Shown here piece by piece: positions 9,710-17,912 of a DNA stretch of 64,000 nt. Position numbers and translations under genes: made by a program. Position 1 is the first letter of the stretch. Each line of letters opens with the position of its first letter. The DNA comes from Lysobacteraceae bacterium SCN 69-320. GTDB taxonomy: Bacteria; Pseudomonadota; Gammaproteobacteria; Xanthomonadales; Rhodanobacteraceae. The notes beneath the pieces are model-generated. The model did no database searches and was not told the origin of the DNA. It worked only from the letters and a program-made list of their open reading frames with translations. The DNA lies in contig MEFP01000030.1 of NCBI GenBank assembly GCA_001725155.1, forward strand, positions 682,001 to 746,000, given 5' to 3'.

Positions 9710-11089
9710 ATGGCACAGCGGCGGCCGCTGTCGCTGCAGGGCCGATCCACCATCGCGGCGGGCCTCGCGCTGGCAGCCTTTCTCGGCGTCACCGGCTTCG
9801 CACTCGACAAGGCCTATTACGACGCGACGGTTGCGGCCATGCGCGACCGCCTGCAGGGTTATGTCTACGCTTACCTGGCCGGCTCCGACGTATTGCGCGG
9901 CACCAAGCTGCTGCCACCGGAAACCCTGCCCGATCCCGAATTCAACCGTCCCGGCTCGGGTCTCTACGCCGTGGTCGTCGGCGAGAGCGATTCGCTGCGC
10001 TGGGAATCGCCGTCGGCACTCGGCCGCGAACTCGCGTTCGACACACGCCTGCCGGTCGGCGAGACGCGCTTCGAGGGCCCGGTCGACAATTCGGTAGGCC
10101 GCGTGTTCGTGTTTTCGCAGGGCGTCAGCTGGGAAGTCGACGAACGCCGGCCGGTCAACCTGACCGTGCACGTGGCGCAGAGCGAGCAGCAGTTCCTGCG
10201 CCAGGTCAGCGCCTACCGGCGCACCCTGATGCGCTGGCTCGGCGCACTCGGCATCGTGCTGCTGCTGCTGCAGATCGCCCTGCTGCGCTGGGGCCTGAGC
10301 CCGCTGCGCAAGATGGTGCGCGACGTCGACAACGTCATGAACGGCGACGCCGATCGCCTGCCGGGCCAGTATCCGGCCGAGCTCGCGCCGCTGACCAGCA
10401 GCCTCAACGAGCTCATCGACTTCGGCCGCGAACAGCTGGACCGCTATCGCAACACCATGTCCGACCTGGCCCACAGCCTGAAGACGCCGCTGGCCGTGCT
10501 GCGCAGCGAAATCGACGGCGATGCGGGCTATTCGAGCCTGCGCCGCAGCGTCAACGAACAGTCGCAGCGCATGCACGACATCGTGTCCTATCAGCTGTCG
10601 CGCGCGACCGCGTCGCGCCACCAGGTGTTCTCCACGCCGCTGCTGATCGAGTCGGCCGCCGAAGGCATCGTCGCGAGCCTGGAAAAGGTCTATGCCGCCA
10701 AGCGCGTGCTCTGCGAGTTCGAGATCGACCCCGACGCGCGCTTCTTCGGCGCCCAGGGCGACCTCATGGAGCTGCTCGGCAACCTGCTCGAGAACGCGTT
10801 CAAATGGGCCAACCGGCGCGTGCTGCTGACTGCACACGTCGTCAGGACGCCGCGCATGCGCCGCGCCGGCCTGGAACTGCGCGTCGAGGACGACGGCCCC
10901 GGCATTCCGCCGGAGAAAGTCGAACATCTGCTGCAGCGTGGCGTGCGCGGCGACGAGCGCGTGCAGGGCCACGGCATCGGCCTGGCCATCGTGCAGGACA
11001 TCGTCAAGGGCTACCGCGGCAGCCTGTCGGTGCATCGCTCCGACGCGCTCGGCGGCGCGCTGTTCTGCATACGCTTCGAGGCGATGTGA
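9710..11089 (+). CDS. phoQ: PhoQ-like sensor histidine kinase
   Basis: A 459-residue membrane kinase. It has a first membrane helix (about residues 13-33) and a periplasmic sensor of about 150 residues. A second helix (about 178-196) contains a run of leucines, and a HAMP-like linker follows. The H-box MSDLAHSLKTPLAVL carries the phosphorylated His255. The ATPase domain has LGNLLENAFKWA (N-box), EDDGPGIP and GHGIGLAIV. The N-box form NAFKWA is typical of PhoQ kinases. The ATG at 9710 places the first helix at the N-terminus. It would phosphorylate the regulator at 8868-9560 and is likely in the same transcript, despite the 149-bp gap holding a small hairpin. Confidence 0.88.
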   Translation: MAQRRPLSLQGRSTIAAGLALAAFLGVTGFALDKAYYDATVAAMRDRLQGYVYAYLAGSDVLRGTKLLPPETLPDPEFNRPGSGLYAVVVGESDSLRWESPSALGRELAFDTRLPVGETRFEGPVDNSVGRVFVFSQGVSWEVDERRPVNLTVHVAQSEQQFLRQVSAYRRTLMRWLGALGIVLLLLQIALLRWGLSPLRKMVRDVDNVMNGDADRLPGQYPAELAPLTSSLNELIDFGREQLDRYRNTMSDLAHSLKTPLAVLRSEIDGDAGYSSLRRSVNEQSQRMHDIVSYQLSRATASRHQVFSTPLLIESAAEGIVASLEKVYAAKRVLCEFEIDPDARFFGAQGDLMELLGNLLENAFKWANRRVLLTAHVVRTPRMRRAGLELRVEDDGPGIPPEKVEHLLQRGVRGDERVQGHGIGLAIVQDIVKGYRGSLSVHRSDALGGALFCIRFEAM

Positions 11090-11223
11090 GGCAGGGCCGC
11101 GAAGGCCGTGCAAACGCACGGACTCCTGCTGCCGAGACGTAGCAGTGGCGGCGATGACGGGATGACCCGGCCGGGCAACGCGAGACGGCGAGTCCGTCCC
11201 CTCGCGCCGCAGGTCCGCACGAC

Positions 11224-12087
11224 CTAGGTCTGCGCGAGATCCGGAAAACGCAGCGCCGTGCCGAGAGCCGGCAGATTGCGCACGAACAGCGGCGAGCCGG
11301 CGCAGATGCCGATGTCACGCGCTTGCGGCCACCAGCGCTGCGGCTGGAAACCGAACTCGATGCGCGCGATCGGCGCGCCGATGACCGACGGCAAGGCCGC
11401 GGCGAGATCGAACGGCCGTCGCGCGATCAGGTCGTGCAGGATCACGGTGTCGCCGTCGCGGCCGATCGCGACGACGGCGTTGCCGTCGGCCAGCCAGTAC
11501 GCCTCGATCGGCCGATAGGTCAGATGCCACAACAGGGTCGAGTAGTAGTCGCGCGCACCAAAAGCCGCATCGTTGACGACGGCCTCGGCGCAGAGCCCAG
11601 CCAGGGCCTCGCGCGCCGCCGCGTCGGCCACGTCGCAACGGCGCGCCGGCGACGCGGCCGGGTCCAGCGCGAGACCGGCGGCGAAACGCCGCTGCTCGAC
11701 GGCGCGGAAACCGAAGCGCGGGTAGAAATCCAGCACGCGGTCGTTGGCGAACAGCAGCACCGGCGCAGTACCAAGATCTGCCAGCACCGCATCCAGCAGC
11801 ACACGCGAATACCCGCGGCCGCGGCGTTCGGGATGCGTCGCCACGGCGCCGAGCTGATAGCCGTCCTGCAGCACGCCGTCGAGCGCCAGACGCATGCGCG
11901 TGACACCGACGCTCGCGACGATGTCTTCGCCGTCTTCGAGCAGCCAGGCCGTGTAATCGTCGTTCCAGCCGCCGCGCGCTTCCCAGCGCCGGAAATCGAC
12001 CTTGCGGAACGTCAGCGGCACGAAGGCATGGAAGCGCTCGTGGGCTGCCAGGTCGGCGGCGCGCAGGGTCAGCAGTCGGGTAGTCAT
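11224..12087 (-). CDS. GNAT-family N-acetyltransferase
   Basis: A 287-residue protein beginning MTTRLLTLRAADL. The acetyl-CoA-binding motif A is clear: QLGAVATHPERRGRGYSRVL at about residues 85-105, followed by FYPRFGFRAVEQRRF, the usual beta6/alpha4 end of the fold. The second half (about 140-287) looks like a degenerate second acyltransferase or substrate domain, as in two-domain Eis-like members. The substrate is unknown. The open frame extends 62 codons upstream, but that part is Arg/Ala-rich and looks non-coding, so ATG 12087 is preferred. Confidence 0.8.
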   Translation of the reverse strand: MTTRLLTLRAADLAAHERFHAFVPLTFRKVDFRRWEARGGWNDDYTAWLLEDGEDIVASVGVTRMRLALDGVLQDGYQLGAVATHPERRGRGYSRVLLDAVLADLGTAPVLLFANDRVLDFYPRFGFRAVEQRRFAAGLALDPAASPARRCDVADAAAREALAGLCAEAVVNDAAFGARDYYSTLLWHLTYRPIEAYWLADGNAVVAIGRDGDTVILHDLIARRPFDLAAALPSVIGAPIARIEFGFQPQRWWPQARDIGICAGSPLFVRNLPALGTALRFPDLAQT

Positions 12088-12154
12088 CGAATGGCCCAGG
12101 CAAGAACCGGCACCGATGCGGCACCGGTCGTGATTTCGATCCTGGGACGCCGCG

Positions 12155-12406
12155 TCAGGACGGAGGGCGGCGCGAACTCCGACGCGTGCCCGTATCGCGT
12201 GCGGTACGGCCTGCCGCAGCCTTGGCCTTGCCGGCCGCGGGCTTCTTCGCGCTGCCCGCTTTCGTCGCGGCATCTGCTTTCCCGGCGGCCCGCGGCGACG
12301 GCGTGGCAGGCGGCGCGTAGTCGCCTATCGTCGATTTGAGCGGGCAGACGGCAAAGACCGGGCACTTGCGACAGCCGATCGCCAGCGCGACAGGACACAG
12401 GACCAT
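12155..12406 (-). CDS. Small Cys-rich protein with a Lys/Ala tail
   Basis: An 83-residue frame. Residues 1-32 look like a conserved small domain with four cysteines (C4, C12, C15, C21) in the arrangement C-x7-C-x2-C-x5-C: VLCPVALAIGC, then RKCPVFAVCPLKSTIGDY. The rest is a low-complexity Ala/Lys/Arg tail that could bind nucleic acid. The Cys spacing suggests a metal or Fe-S site, which is inference. Similar short proteins exist in related bacteria to my recollection but without known function. No strong Shine-Dalgarno is visible. Confidence 0.6.
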   Translation of the reverse strand: MVLCPVALAIGCRKCPVFAVCPLKSTIGDYAPPATPSPRAAGKADAATKAGSAKKPAAGKAKAAAGRTARDTGTRRSSRRPPS

Positions 12407-12557
12407 GGGGGTGCTTCCGTACGTGGCACCGGGACGCGCCCGGATCGCTGCGTGCCGGAGCGTCGCCGGACCGGCGCGGCACGGCAGGTCGCCGGACGGC
12501 GCCGCGGGTATCGGTGACGAGCCGGGGCGGCGCCACGATAGCGCGTATCCGCCCATG

Positions 12558-12585
12558 AAAGAACCGCCCTCGCGGGCGGTTCTTT
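12558..12585 (-). terminator. Intrinsic terminator after the Ser/Thr kinase gene
   Basis: A perfect 12-bp stem, 12558-12569 with 12574-12585, loop TCGC. The outer pairs are AAA/TTT, so it can act on either strand. It lies 26 bp beyond the kinase stop at 12612 and also shields the small Cys-rich gene from read-through. Confidence 0.8.
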
Positions 12586-12611
12586 CGCACCTGCTTGCAT
12601 GCTGCCGCGCT

Positions 12612-14648
12612 TCAGCCGCGACCACCGCGGGCGCGGAACTCGCCGAGCGCCTGGGCGATGTCGTCGGCCATCGGCTCGATGACTTCGCGCGCCTTCTCCG
12701 ACGCATTGAGCGAGGTGAAGCTGACCTGCTCGGTCCAGCCGGCGCCGAGCGAACGGCGGCCCTTCAGCGCGAACGCACGCATCGACACCTGCGCCGTGTA
12801 CAAGGTCGAGGCCTGGCCGTAATACGTCAGCACCTGCGAGCCGACCGGGCGCACGAACACGACGATCGCCGCGTTGGCCTTGCCGGCGAGACGGCCGACA
12901 TCGCTGTCGCTGTCGTCGCGCGTGCGGCCGCCGTCGATGACGTTGAAGCCCGAGCGTTGCAGCGCGCGCGTGATTTCCTGGCGCGCCGGGCCGGCGATCA
13001 CCGCATCGCCGCCGACGAGCACGGCCACGGTCGGCACGCGCGGTTCGGCCGGCGCCGCCGGCGAATCCGGCGGGTTGGCACGCGCGATGCGCGCACCCGA
13101 CGGGGCCTCGTCGCGCGCGACGCGCGGACCGGGTGCCTCTTCGCTGGCGCGGGCCGCCGGCAGATCGCGCAGCGGATCGACGCGGGAGGCGCGGGGCTCG
13201 GGACCGTCGGCCGCCGTGCCGTTCGCGGCGACAGTCTGCGCCGCCGGTTCCAGCGGCGGCGCGGCCGGCAGACTGTTGCCGCCCGGCGAGGCTGCGGCAG
13301 TCGCATCGGCCGTCGACGCCGTAGCCGGCGGCGTGGCGGCCGGCGCCTCCGGCGTGGCCGGCGGCGCAGACGGCAGGGTCGCCGCGGTGGCCGGCGCATT
13401 CGTCGTGGCCGCGGTCGGCGCGGCGGCCGGCGGCGGTGTCGTTGCGGGCGGTGTCGTCACTGCCGGCGGCGTGGTCGCCGCGACGGTCGCGGCCGACTTC
13501 AGGAACGGAATCTGGTCGCGGAACGCGAACGCGCCGCCGCCGATCAGCAGCAGCAAGCCCGCGGCAATCGCCCAAGGCAGCGCCGAACCGCGGCGCGCCG
13601 GCGCCGCCGCCTGCGGCGGGATGCGGCTCGGACGTGTCGCCGGCTGGCCTGCCTGCATCGGCGGCGGGGTCGGCATCGGTCCGGCGGCGGTGCCGGCATT
13701 GAACTGGCCCGGACGCGGCGTCGGCACGGTCTGCGGCAGCGGACGCTGCGCGGAAACCGGCGTCTTCATGCCGATCACGGTCGCGGCCGCGGTCGAGATC
13801 AGCGGCTTCACGCCGATGGTCGGCGCGCCGGCCAGCAGCGGATGGCGGCTCAGATCCTCGGCCAGTTCGTGGCAGTTGTTGTAACGCTCGTTCGGATCCT
13901 TCGCGATCATGCGCGAGAGGATGCGCGACAGCTCGGCGTCGACGTCGCTGTTGAGCTGGCGCACGTCCGGAATCTCCGCACGCACGACTTCGAGCATCAG
14001 GCCCAGCGGCGATTCGTCGGTGAACGGCATGCGGCCGGTCAGCATCTCGAACAGCACGATGCCGAGCGAGAAGATGTCCGAACGCGAATCGACCGGTTTG
14101 CCGAGGCAGACCTCGGGCGACAGATAGCCCGGCGTACCGACGAATTCGCCGGTGGACGTCAGCTTCTTGGAGAAATCCTGGGTGACCAGCGCGATGCCGA
14201 AGTCGGCGATCTTGATCGCGCCGCGGCTGGTGACCATCAGGTTGCCGGGCTTGATGTCGCGGTGGATCACGCCCTTGTCGTGGGCCGTGGCCAGACCCAT
14301 CGCGGTCTGGTAGATCACGCGCGCCGCCTGTTCCGGACGCAGCTTGCCGTCGCGCTTGAGCAGCGAGCCCAGCGACTCGCCCTCGACGAACTCCATGACG
14401 AAGAAGGTCTGGCCTTCGTGCTCGCCGATGAAGTAGATCTGGATGATGTGCGGATCGTTGAGCGAGGCCATGCTGCGCGCCTCGCGCAGGAATCGCTCCT
14501 TGACGCTTTCGTCGTGGGCCAGCGATTCGGCCAGCACCTTGATCGCGACGTAGCGGTTCAGCGAGGACTCGTAACCCTTGTAGACCACGCCCATTCCGCC
14601 GCGGCCGAGTTCGGCGACGATGTCGTAGTGGCCCAGATGCGTTTTCAT
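12612..14648 (-). CDS. Membrane-anchored PknB-type serine/threonine kinase
   Basis: A 678-residue protein. Its N-terminal Hanks-type kinase domain (about 8-270) has the glycine loop GRGGMG (15-20), Lys37 in YVAIKVL, the alphaC Glu56, HRD at 129-131, DFG at 149-151 and an intact activation segment ending TPGYLSPE. Substrate-level activity is therefore expected. A Pro/Ala-rich linker leads to one membrane helix (about 357-376) and a second, extremely Ala/Pro/Thr-rich linker (about 385-530). A folded extracytoplasmic domain follows (about 535-678, with VAVLVGGDAVIAGPARQEI), which I do not recognise and which may be the sensor. GGAG lies 8 nt before the ATG at 14648. No partner phosphatase is adjacent. 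Confidence 0.92.
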   Translation of the reverse strand: MKTHLGHYDIVAELGRGGMGVVYKGYESSLNRYVAIKVLAESLAHDESVKERFLREARSMASLNDPHIIQIYFIGEHEGQTFFVMEFVEGESLGSLLKRDGKLRPEQAARVIYQTAMGLATAHDKGVIHRDIKPGNLMVTSRGAIKIADFGIALVTQDFSKKLTSTGEFVGTPGYLSPEVCLGKPVDSRSDIFSLGIVLFEMLTGRMPFTDESPLGLMLEVVRAEIPDVRQLNSDVDAELSRILSRMIAKDPNERYNNCHELAEDLSRHPLLAGAPTIGVKPLISTAAATVIGMKTPVSAQRPLPQTVPTPRPGQFNAGTAAGPMPTPPPMQAGQPATRPSRIPPQAAAPARRGSALPWAIAAGLLLLIGGGAFAFRDQIPFLKSAATVAATTPPAVTTPPATTPPPAAAPTAATTNAPATAATLPSAPPATPEAPAATPPATASTADATAAASPGGNSLPAAPPLEPAAQTVAANGTAADGPEPRASRVDPLRDLPAARASEEAPGPRVARDEAPSGARIARANPPDSPAAPAEPRVPTVAVLVGGDAVIAGPARQEITRALQRSGFNVIDGGRTRDDSDSDVGRLAGKANAAIVVFVRPVGSQVLTYYGQASTLYTAQVSMRAFALKGRRSLGAGWTEQVSFTSLNASEKAREVIEPMADDIAQALGEFRARGGRG

Positions 14649-14975
14649 GACGGCTCCGGTTAGGCGATAGCGCCTGTTGAATCTGTTGACAAGCTTAGCA
14701 CCGCATGTTCTCGGTGCCGTGGCGGGATTGGCGCGTGCCGGCGTGAACGGCTCACTCGGCAAACGTGAACCGGTTCGCAGTCGGTGCATCCCCTGCCGCG
14801 CTGCTCAATAACTACGCAAAACGGCGTCCGGGGCTGGCAGCGAACACGGCCGCCGGGCCCTGCCGCTCATGAACCTGAATGCCTGCGGCGCCTGCCATGA
14901 GACTTTCATCCGGCCGCCGCAGAATCGACAAACGCTTTCCCCGACGCTAACGCCTGCCGTGCTATCTGCCCGCGG
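14649..14975. other. Divergent intergenic region between the kinase and membrane-protein genes
   Basis: 327 bp with no gene. On the minus strand TTGTCA (complement of 14687-14692), followed 17 bp later by TATCGC, is a possible weak promoter for the kinase. On the plus strand the stretch shortly before 14976 has only a poor TCGACA/TAACGC pair. Nothing else was recognised. Confidence 0.35.
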
Positions 14976-16481
14976 ATGATGAAGCCTGCACCCCGATTCG
15001 CCTCGATCCTCGTCGTCGCCCTGTTCGCGCTGGGCCTGCTGCGGGCGATTCCGCTGCTGTCGCATGCGCCGCTGCTGGCCATCGCCAACAGCTTCGACCA
15101 GGCCCGCTATACCGGCTGCTTCGAGCTGTTTCCGGACCGGCCGGCGACGATACGCCCCGACGAGAACAGCCCGAACGCGCCGTTCGAGTATTACCGCTTC
15201 CAGCGCAATCCGGTGCGCCTGTGCTACGGCTCCAGCGAGCTGCTGTCGCAGGCGGCCGCGGTCGCGGTCTATGCACTCGAAGAGGCCCGCGGCATCGAAC
15301 GCCATTCGGTGCGCTGGCTGGGCGGGCTCCGACTGGTGGTGCTGAGCCTGCTCGTCGCCGTGTTCTGCCGCGCCTGGTGGCGGCGCGGCAACTGGCCGGC
15401 GGCGCTGGCCAATGCTGCGGTGTTCGCACTGGTGCTGACCGACCCGGCCGACACCCTGTACTTCAGCACCTTCTATGCGGAAGCCACGGCGCTGCTGGCC
15501 GCCTATGCGCTGTTCAACCTGATCCTGCTGGAGGCGCACTCCGCCTGGAGCCGGCGCGGCGCAATCCTGCTCGCGCTGGCCGCGCTGCTGCTGGCCACGA
15601 GCAAGATCCAGCATCTGGTGCTGCCGCTGTGCCTGGCCGTCGGGGTGCTGGCGTTCGGCCGCTGGCATGCGCCGCGCTGGCCCTGGCAGGGCTGGGCGCT
15701 GCTGGCCGGCGCCGTGGTCGGCGCGGTGTTCCAGTTCGCCCAGCTCGGCCGCAATGATCTGATGATGCAGTCGATACGCTCGTTCAACCGGGCCAATATC
15801 GTCTTCACCGGCCTGCTGCCGGCCGCGGCCGATCCGGTGGCCACGACACGCCGGCTCGGCCTGCCCGACGCCTGCGCGGCGCACAGCGGCAAATCCGCCT
15901 GGCAGCTGCCGGGCCTGGCCGAGGAAGTCTGCCCGGGCATGGACAAGGTCGGAAGGCTGATCGTCGTGCGCGAGCTGCTGCGCGAACCGATGGCCATGCT
16001 GCGCTTCTTCCGCAACGGCGTCGCCGTGCTGAATCCGTGGCTGCCGCGCAACCTCGGCCATGTCGAAGGCGAGGTCCTCGGCAAGCTGCCGGCGCAATTC
16101 CTGAGCTGGAACGGCCTGCTCGACCGCACGCCGTGGCTGCGCTATCTGCTGTTCGCCCTGCCGCTGCTGGCGGCCTTGCGGGCCCTGCGTCGCAGCGACC
16201 GCTTCGCCCTGCTGAGCCTGCTCGTGGCAGTACTGATGCCGGCGACCTTCGGCATCACGATCTTCGGCGACGGCCTGGCCGACGTAGCCAAGCAGGGTCA
16301 CCTGATCTTCAATGCCGCGCTGAGCTGGAGCGTCGTCGCGCTGGTGCTTGGCCTCTGCGCGCTGCGCCGCGGCAGCGCGGCCGGCTCAGGCGCGCACGGT
16401 ATGGATGCCGTCGAGCTCGACCAGCAGCTCGGCCCGGCAGATGTCGCCGAGCAGCACGAGCCGCTTCGTCGCATCGGGTAG
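14976..16481 (+). CDS. Polytopic membrane protein, possibly GT-C-like glycosyltransferase
   Basis: A 501-residue protein with about ten hydrophobic segments: one at 10-30, six between about 112 and 250, and three at about 380-460. A large loop after the first helix (about 35-105, two Cys) and another around 265-375 probably face the periplasm. This layout resembles GT-C-type lipid-linked sugar transferases, but I see no certain catalytic motif and give no substrate. The start could be ATG 14976 or the next ATG codon. The 3' end overlaps the convergent chorismatase gene by 96 bp, so the last ~30 residues (after the final helix) may be dispensable. Its position beside the pigment locus suggests, without proving, a pigment-related role. 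Confidence 0.75.
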   Translation: MMKPAPRFASILVVALFALGLLRAIPLLSHAPLLAIANSFDQARYTGCFELFPDRPATIRPDENSPNAPFEYYRFQRNPVRLCYGSSELLSQAAAVAVYALEEARGIERHSVRWLGGLRLVVLSLLVAVFCRAWWRRGNWPAALANAAVFALVLTDPADTLYFSTFYAEATALLAAYALFNLILLEAHSAWSRRGAILLALAALLLATSKIQHLVLPLCLAVGVLAFGRWHAPRWPWQGWALLAGAVVGAVFQFAQLGRNDLMMQSIRSFNRANIVFTGLLPAAADPVATTRRLGLPDACAAHSGKSAWQLPGLAEEVCPGMDKVGRLIVVRELLREPMAMLRFFRNGVAVLNPWLPRNLGHVEGEVLGKLPAQFLSWNGLLDRTPWLRYLLFALPLLAALRALRRSDRFALLSLLVAVLMPATFGITIFGDGLADVAKQGHLIFNAALSWSVVALVLGLCALRRGSAAGSGAHGMDAVELDQQLGPADVAEQHEPLRRIG

Positions 16482-17366
16482 GTGCCGGGCGAGCAGGTCC
16501 GCCGTCGCGGTCAGATCCTCGGGCCGGCGCACATAGGCCTTGAGCACGCTGCCCGCGCCGAAGCCCGGCAGGTTGCCGGCGCTGGCCAGCAGGCTGTCGA
16601 GATTGGCGAAGGTCTCGTCGAGCTGCGCGGCCAGATCGCCGTCGTGGCGCGACTGGTGGCCGACCACGGCAGCGGTGCCGGAAATGTGCAACTGGGCCGG
16701 ATGGCAGGGACCGCGCATCGCGCGCGCGAAGGTCGGCGCGGTCGGTCCGTATTCGCGCGGATAGCGCCAGGCGCTGACCTGGCGCGGATTCTCGACTGCC
16801 GCACCGGCCGTGCGCGCGGCCAGCCAGTAGACCTGCAGCACGGCCACGCCGTCGCTGCGGCCGATGGCGCTGGCCGCGGAGAAGCCTTCGCCGTGCAGTT
16901 CGCGCATGCCGGCCGAGCGGCCGGTGCAGAAGTGCTTGTAGCGCTCGTCGTCGCCGGCGCCGTCGTTGATCGCGGCCAGATAGTTCCAGATGCGCAGCAG
17001 ATGCGGCCAGCGCTGTGCGCGCGTGAACCGCGCCAGCTCCCGGTAGGCCGCCTCGGACGCCGCGGTCAGGTCCGCATGGTCGGCTTCGGCCACTTCGATC
17101 GCGCCGAAGCAATAGTCCGCCGAAGCGGCCCAGCGCACGAGGCCGTCCCGGCCCTGCTCGATCGGTCCGGCCGTACGCCAGACCTCGAACGGCGCGGCAC
17201 CGCCGAGCGGCTCCAGTCCCACGCGCAGATAGCGCGGATCGGCGGCGTCCGGCGCGGCCGCGCCGAAGCCGAGCACCGCGAGCACGTCGGGCTCGGCAAG
17301 CAGACGGTCCAGTCGGGTTTCGACGTATGCAACGTCCAGCGGCGGCAGGACATGCTCGCTGCTCAT
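16386..17366 (-). CDS. xanB2: XanB2-like chorismatase (3-/4-hydroxybenzoate synthase)
   Basis: A 326-residue protein of the FkbO/Hyg5/XanB2 chorismatase family, which hydrolyses chorismate to hydroxybenzoates. XanB2 supplies 3-hydroxybenzoate, the starter of xanthomonadin, and 4-hydroxybenzoate for ubiquinone (established for Xanthomonas). Support: near-identical length to XanB2, the phrase RIWNYLAAIN in the middle, the RidA-like C-terminal half (SGTAAVVGHQSRHDGDL, then VLKAYVRRPEDL) and the terminal active-site strand ICRAELLVELDGIH. ATG 17366 gives MSSEHVLPP; an upstream in-frame ATG adds only 11 residues. The gene is divergent from the acyl carrier protein gene, and its 3' end overlaps the neighbouring membrane-protein gene. 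Confidence 0.88.
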   Translation of the reverse strand: MSSEHVLPPLDVAYVETRLDRLLAEPDVLAVLGFGAAAPDAADPRYLRVGLEPLGGAAPFEVWRTAGPIEQGRDGLVRWAASADYCFGAIEVAEADHADLTAASEAAYRELARFTRAQRWPHLLRIWNYLAAINDGAGDDERYKHFCTGRSAGMRELHGEGFSAASAIGRSDGVAVLQVYWLAARTAGAAVENPRQVSAWRYPREYGPTAPTFARAMRGPCHPAQLHISGTAAVVGHQSRHDGDLAAQLDETFANLDSLLASAGNLPGFGAGSVLKAYVRRPEDLTATADLLARHLPDATKRLVLLGDICRAELLVELDGIHTVRA

Positions 17367-17399
17367 GCGGCGACCCCGCAGAGACCGGCGACGGAGCAC

Positions 17400-17471
17400 G
17401 GCATCGGTGGCAATGGCATCGGTGGAAGAGGTCCCTGTACCCGCCGGAATGGCCGGGCAAACCCGTATGAT
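17400..17471 (+). promoter_or_regulatory. Candidate divergent promoter region for the acyl carrier protein and chorismatase
   Basis: GGCATCGGTGG occurs twice as a direct repeat with a 15-bp period (17400-17410 and 17415-17425). TATGAT at 17466-17471 is a good -10 hexamer pointing toward the acyl carrier gene and would give a leader of about 55 nt. No good -35 is seen, which fits an activator-dependent promoter using the direct repeats (inference). Confidence 0.35.
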
Positions 17472-17531
17472 ACACTCGCGCGCCGCAGCGGCCGCCGGTC
17501 CGGCGCCGCGCCGACTTCAGTGGAATTCCCG

Positions 17532-17801
17532 ATGGCGCAACTGACCCCCGCCGAGCGTGAGCTCGCCGAGCTCCTTGTCGACAGCCTGAATCTGGAAGGC
17601 GTCAGCCCCGACCAGTTCGAACCCGAGGCCGCGCTGTTCGGCGGCGATCTCGGCCTGGACTCGATCGACGCGCTGGAAATCGCATTGGCCGTGTCCAAGC
17701 GCTACGGCTTCCAGCTGCGCTCGGACAACGAGGAAAACAAGCGCATCTTCGGTTCCCTGCGCGCGCTGTCGGCGCATATCGAGCAGAACCGCGTCAATTG
17801 A
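17532..17801 (+). CDS. xanC: Acyl carrier protein of the aryl-polyene pathway
   Basis: An 89-residue carrier protein with the phosphopantetheine site DLGLDSIDALE (attachment Ser near residue 43) and the usual four-helix pattern. In Xanthomonas a comparable ACP, XanC, carries the 3-hydroxybenzoyl starter and growing polyene. The symbol rests on this context and could be replaced if the locus uses several ACPs, although none other is visible here. It is the first plus-strand gene after the chorismatase, and the next gene is convergent. Confidence 0.85.
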   Translation: MAQLTPAERELAELLVDSLNLEGVSPDQFEPEAALFGGDLGLDSIDALEIALAVSKRYGFQLRSDNEENKRIFGSLRALSAHIEQNRVN

Positions 17802-17912
17802 CCGCAGCCGCGGCGCCGTTTGCCGGCCCGCGCCACGACACCTTCGAATTCCCTGCCCGGCCGCTCCCGGCCGGCGCTCGCGCGCGGCTGGATGGGCTGA
17901 CGGGGCGTCGAC

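Noticed and set aside
14649-14789. Kinase start at ATG 14789
   Set aside because: The added 47 residues lie before the glycine loop with no family support, whereas ATG 14648 has GGAG at the correct distance and begins just before the kinase domain.
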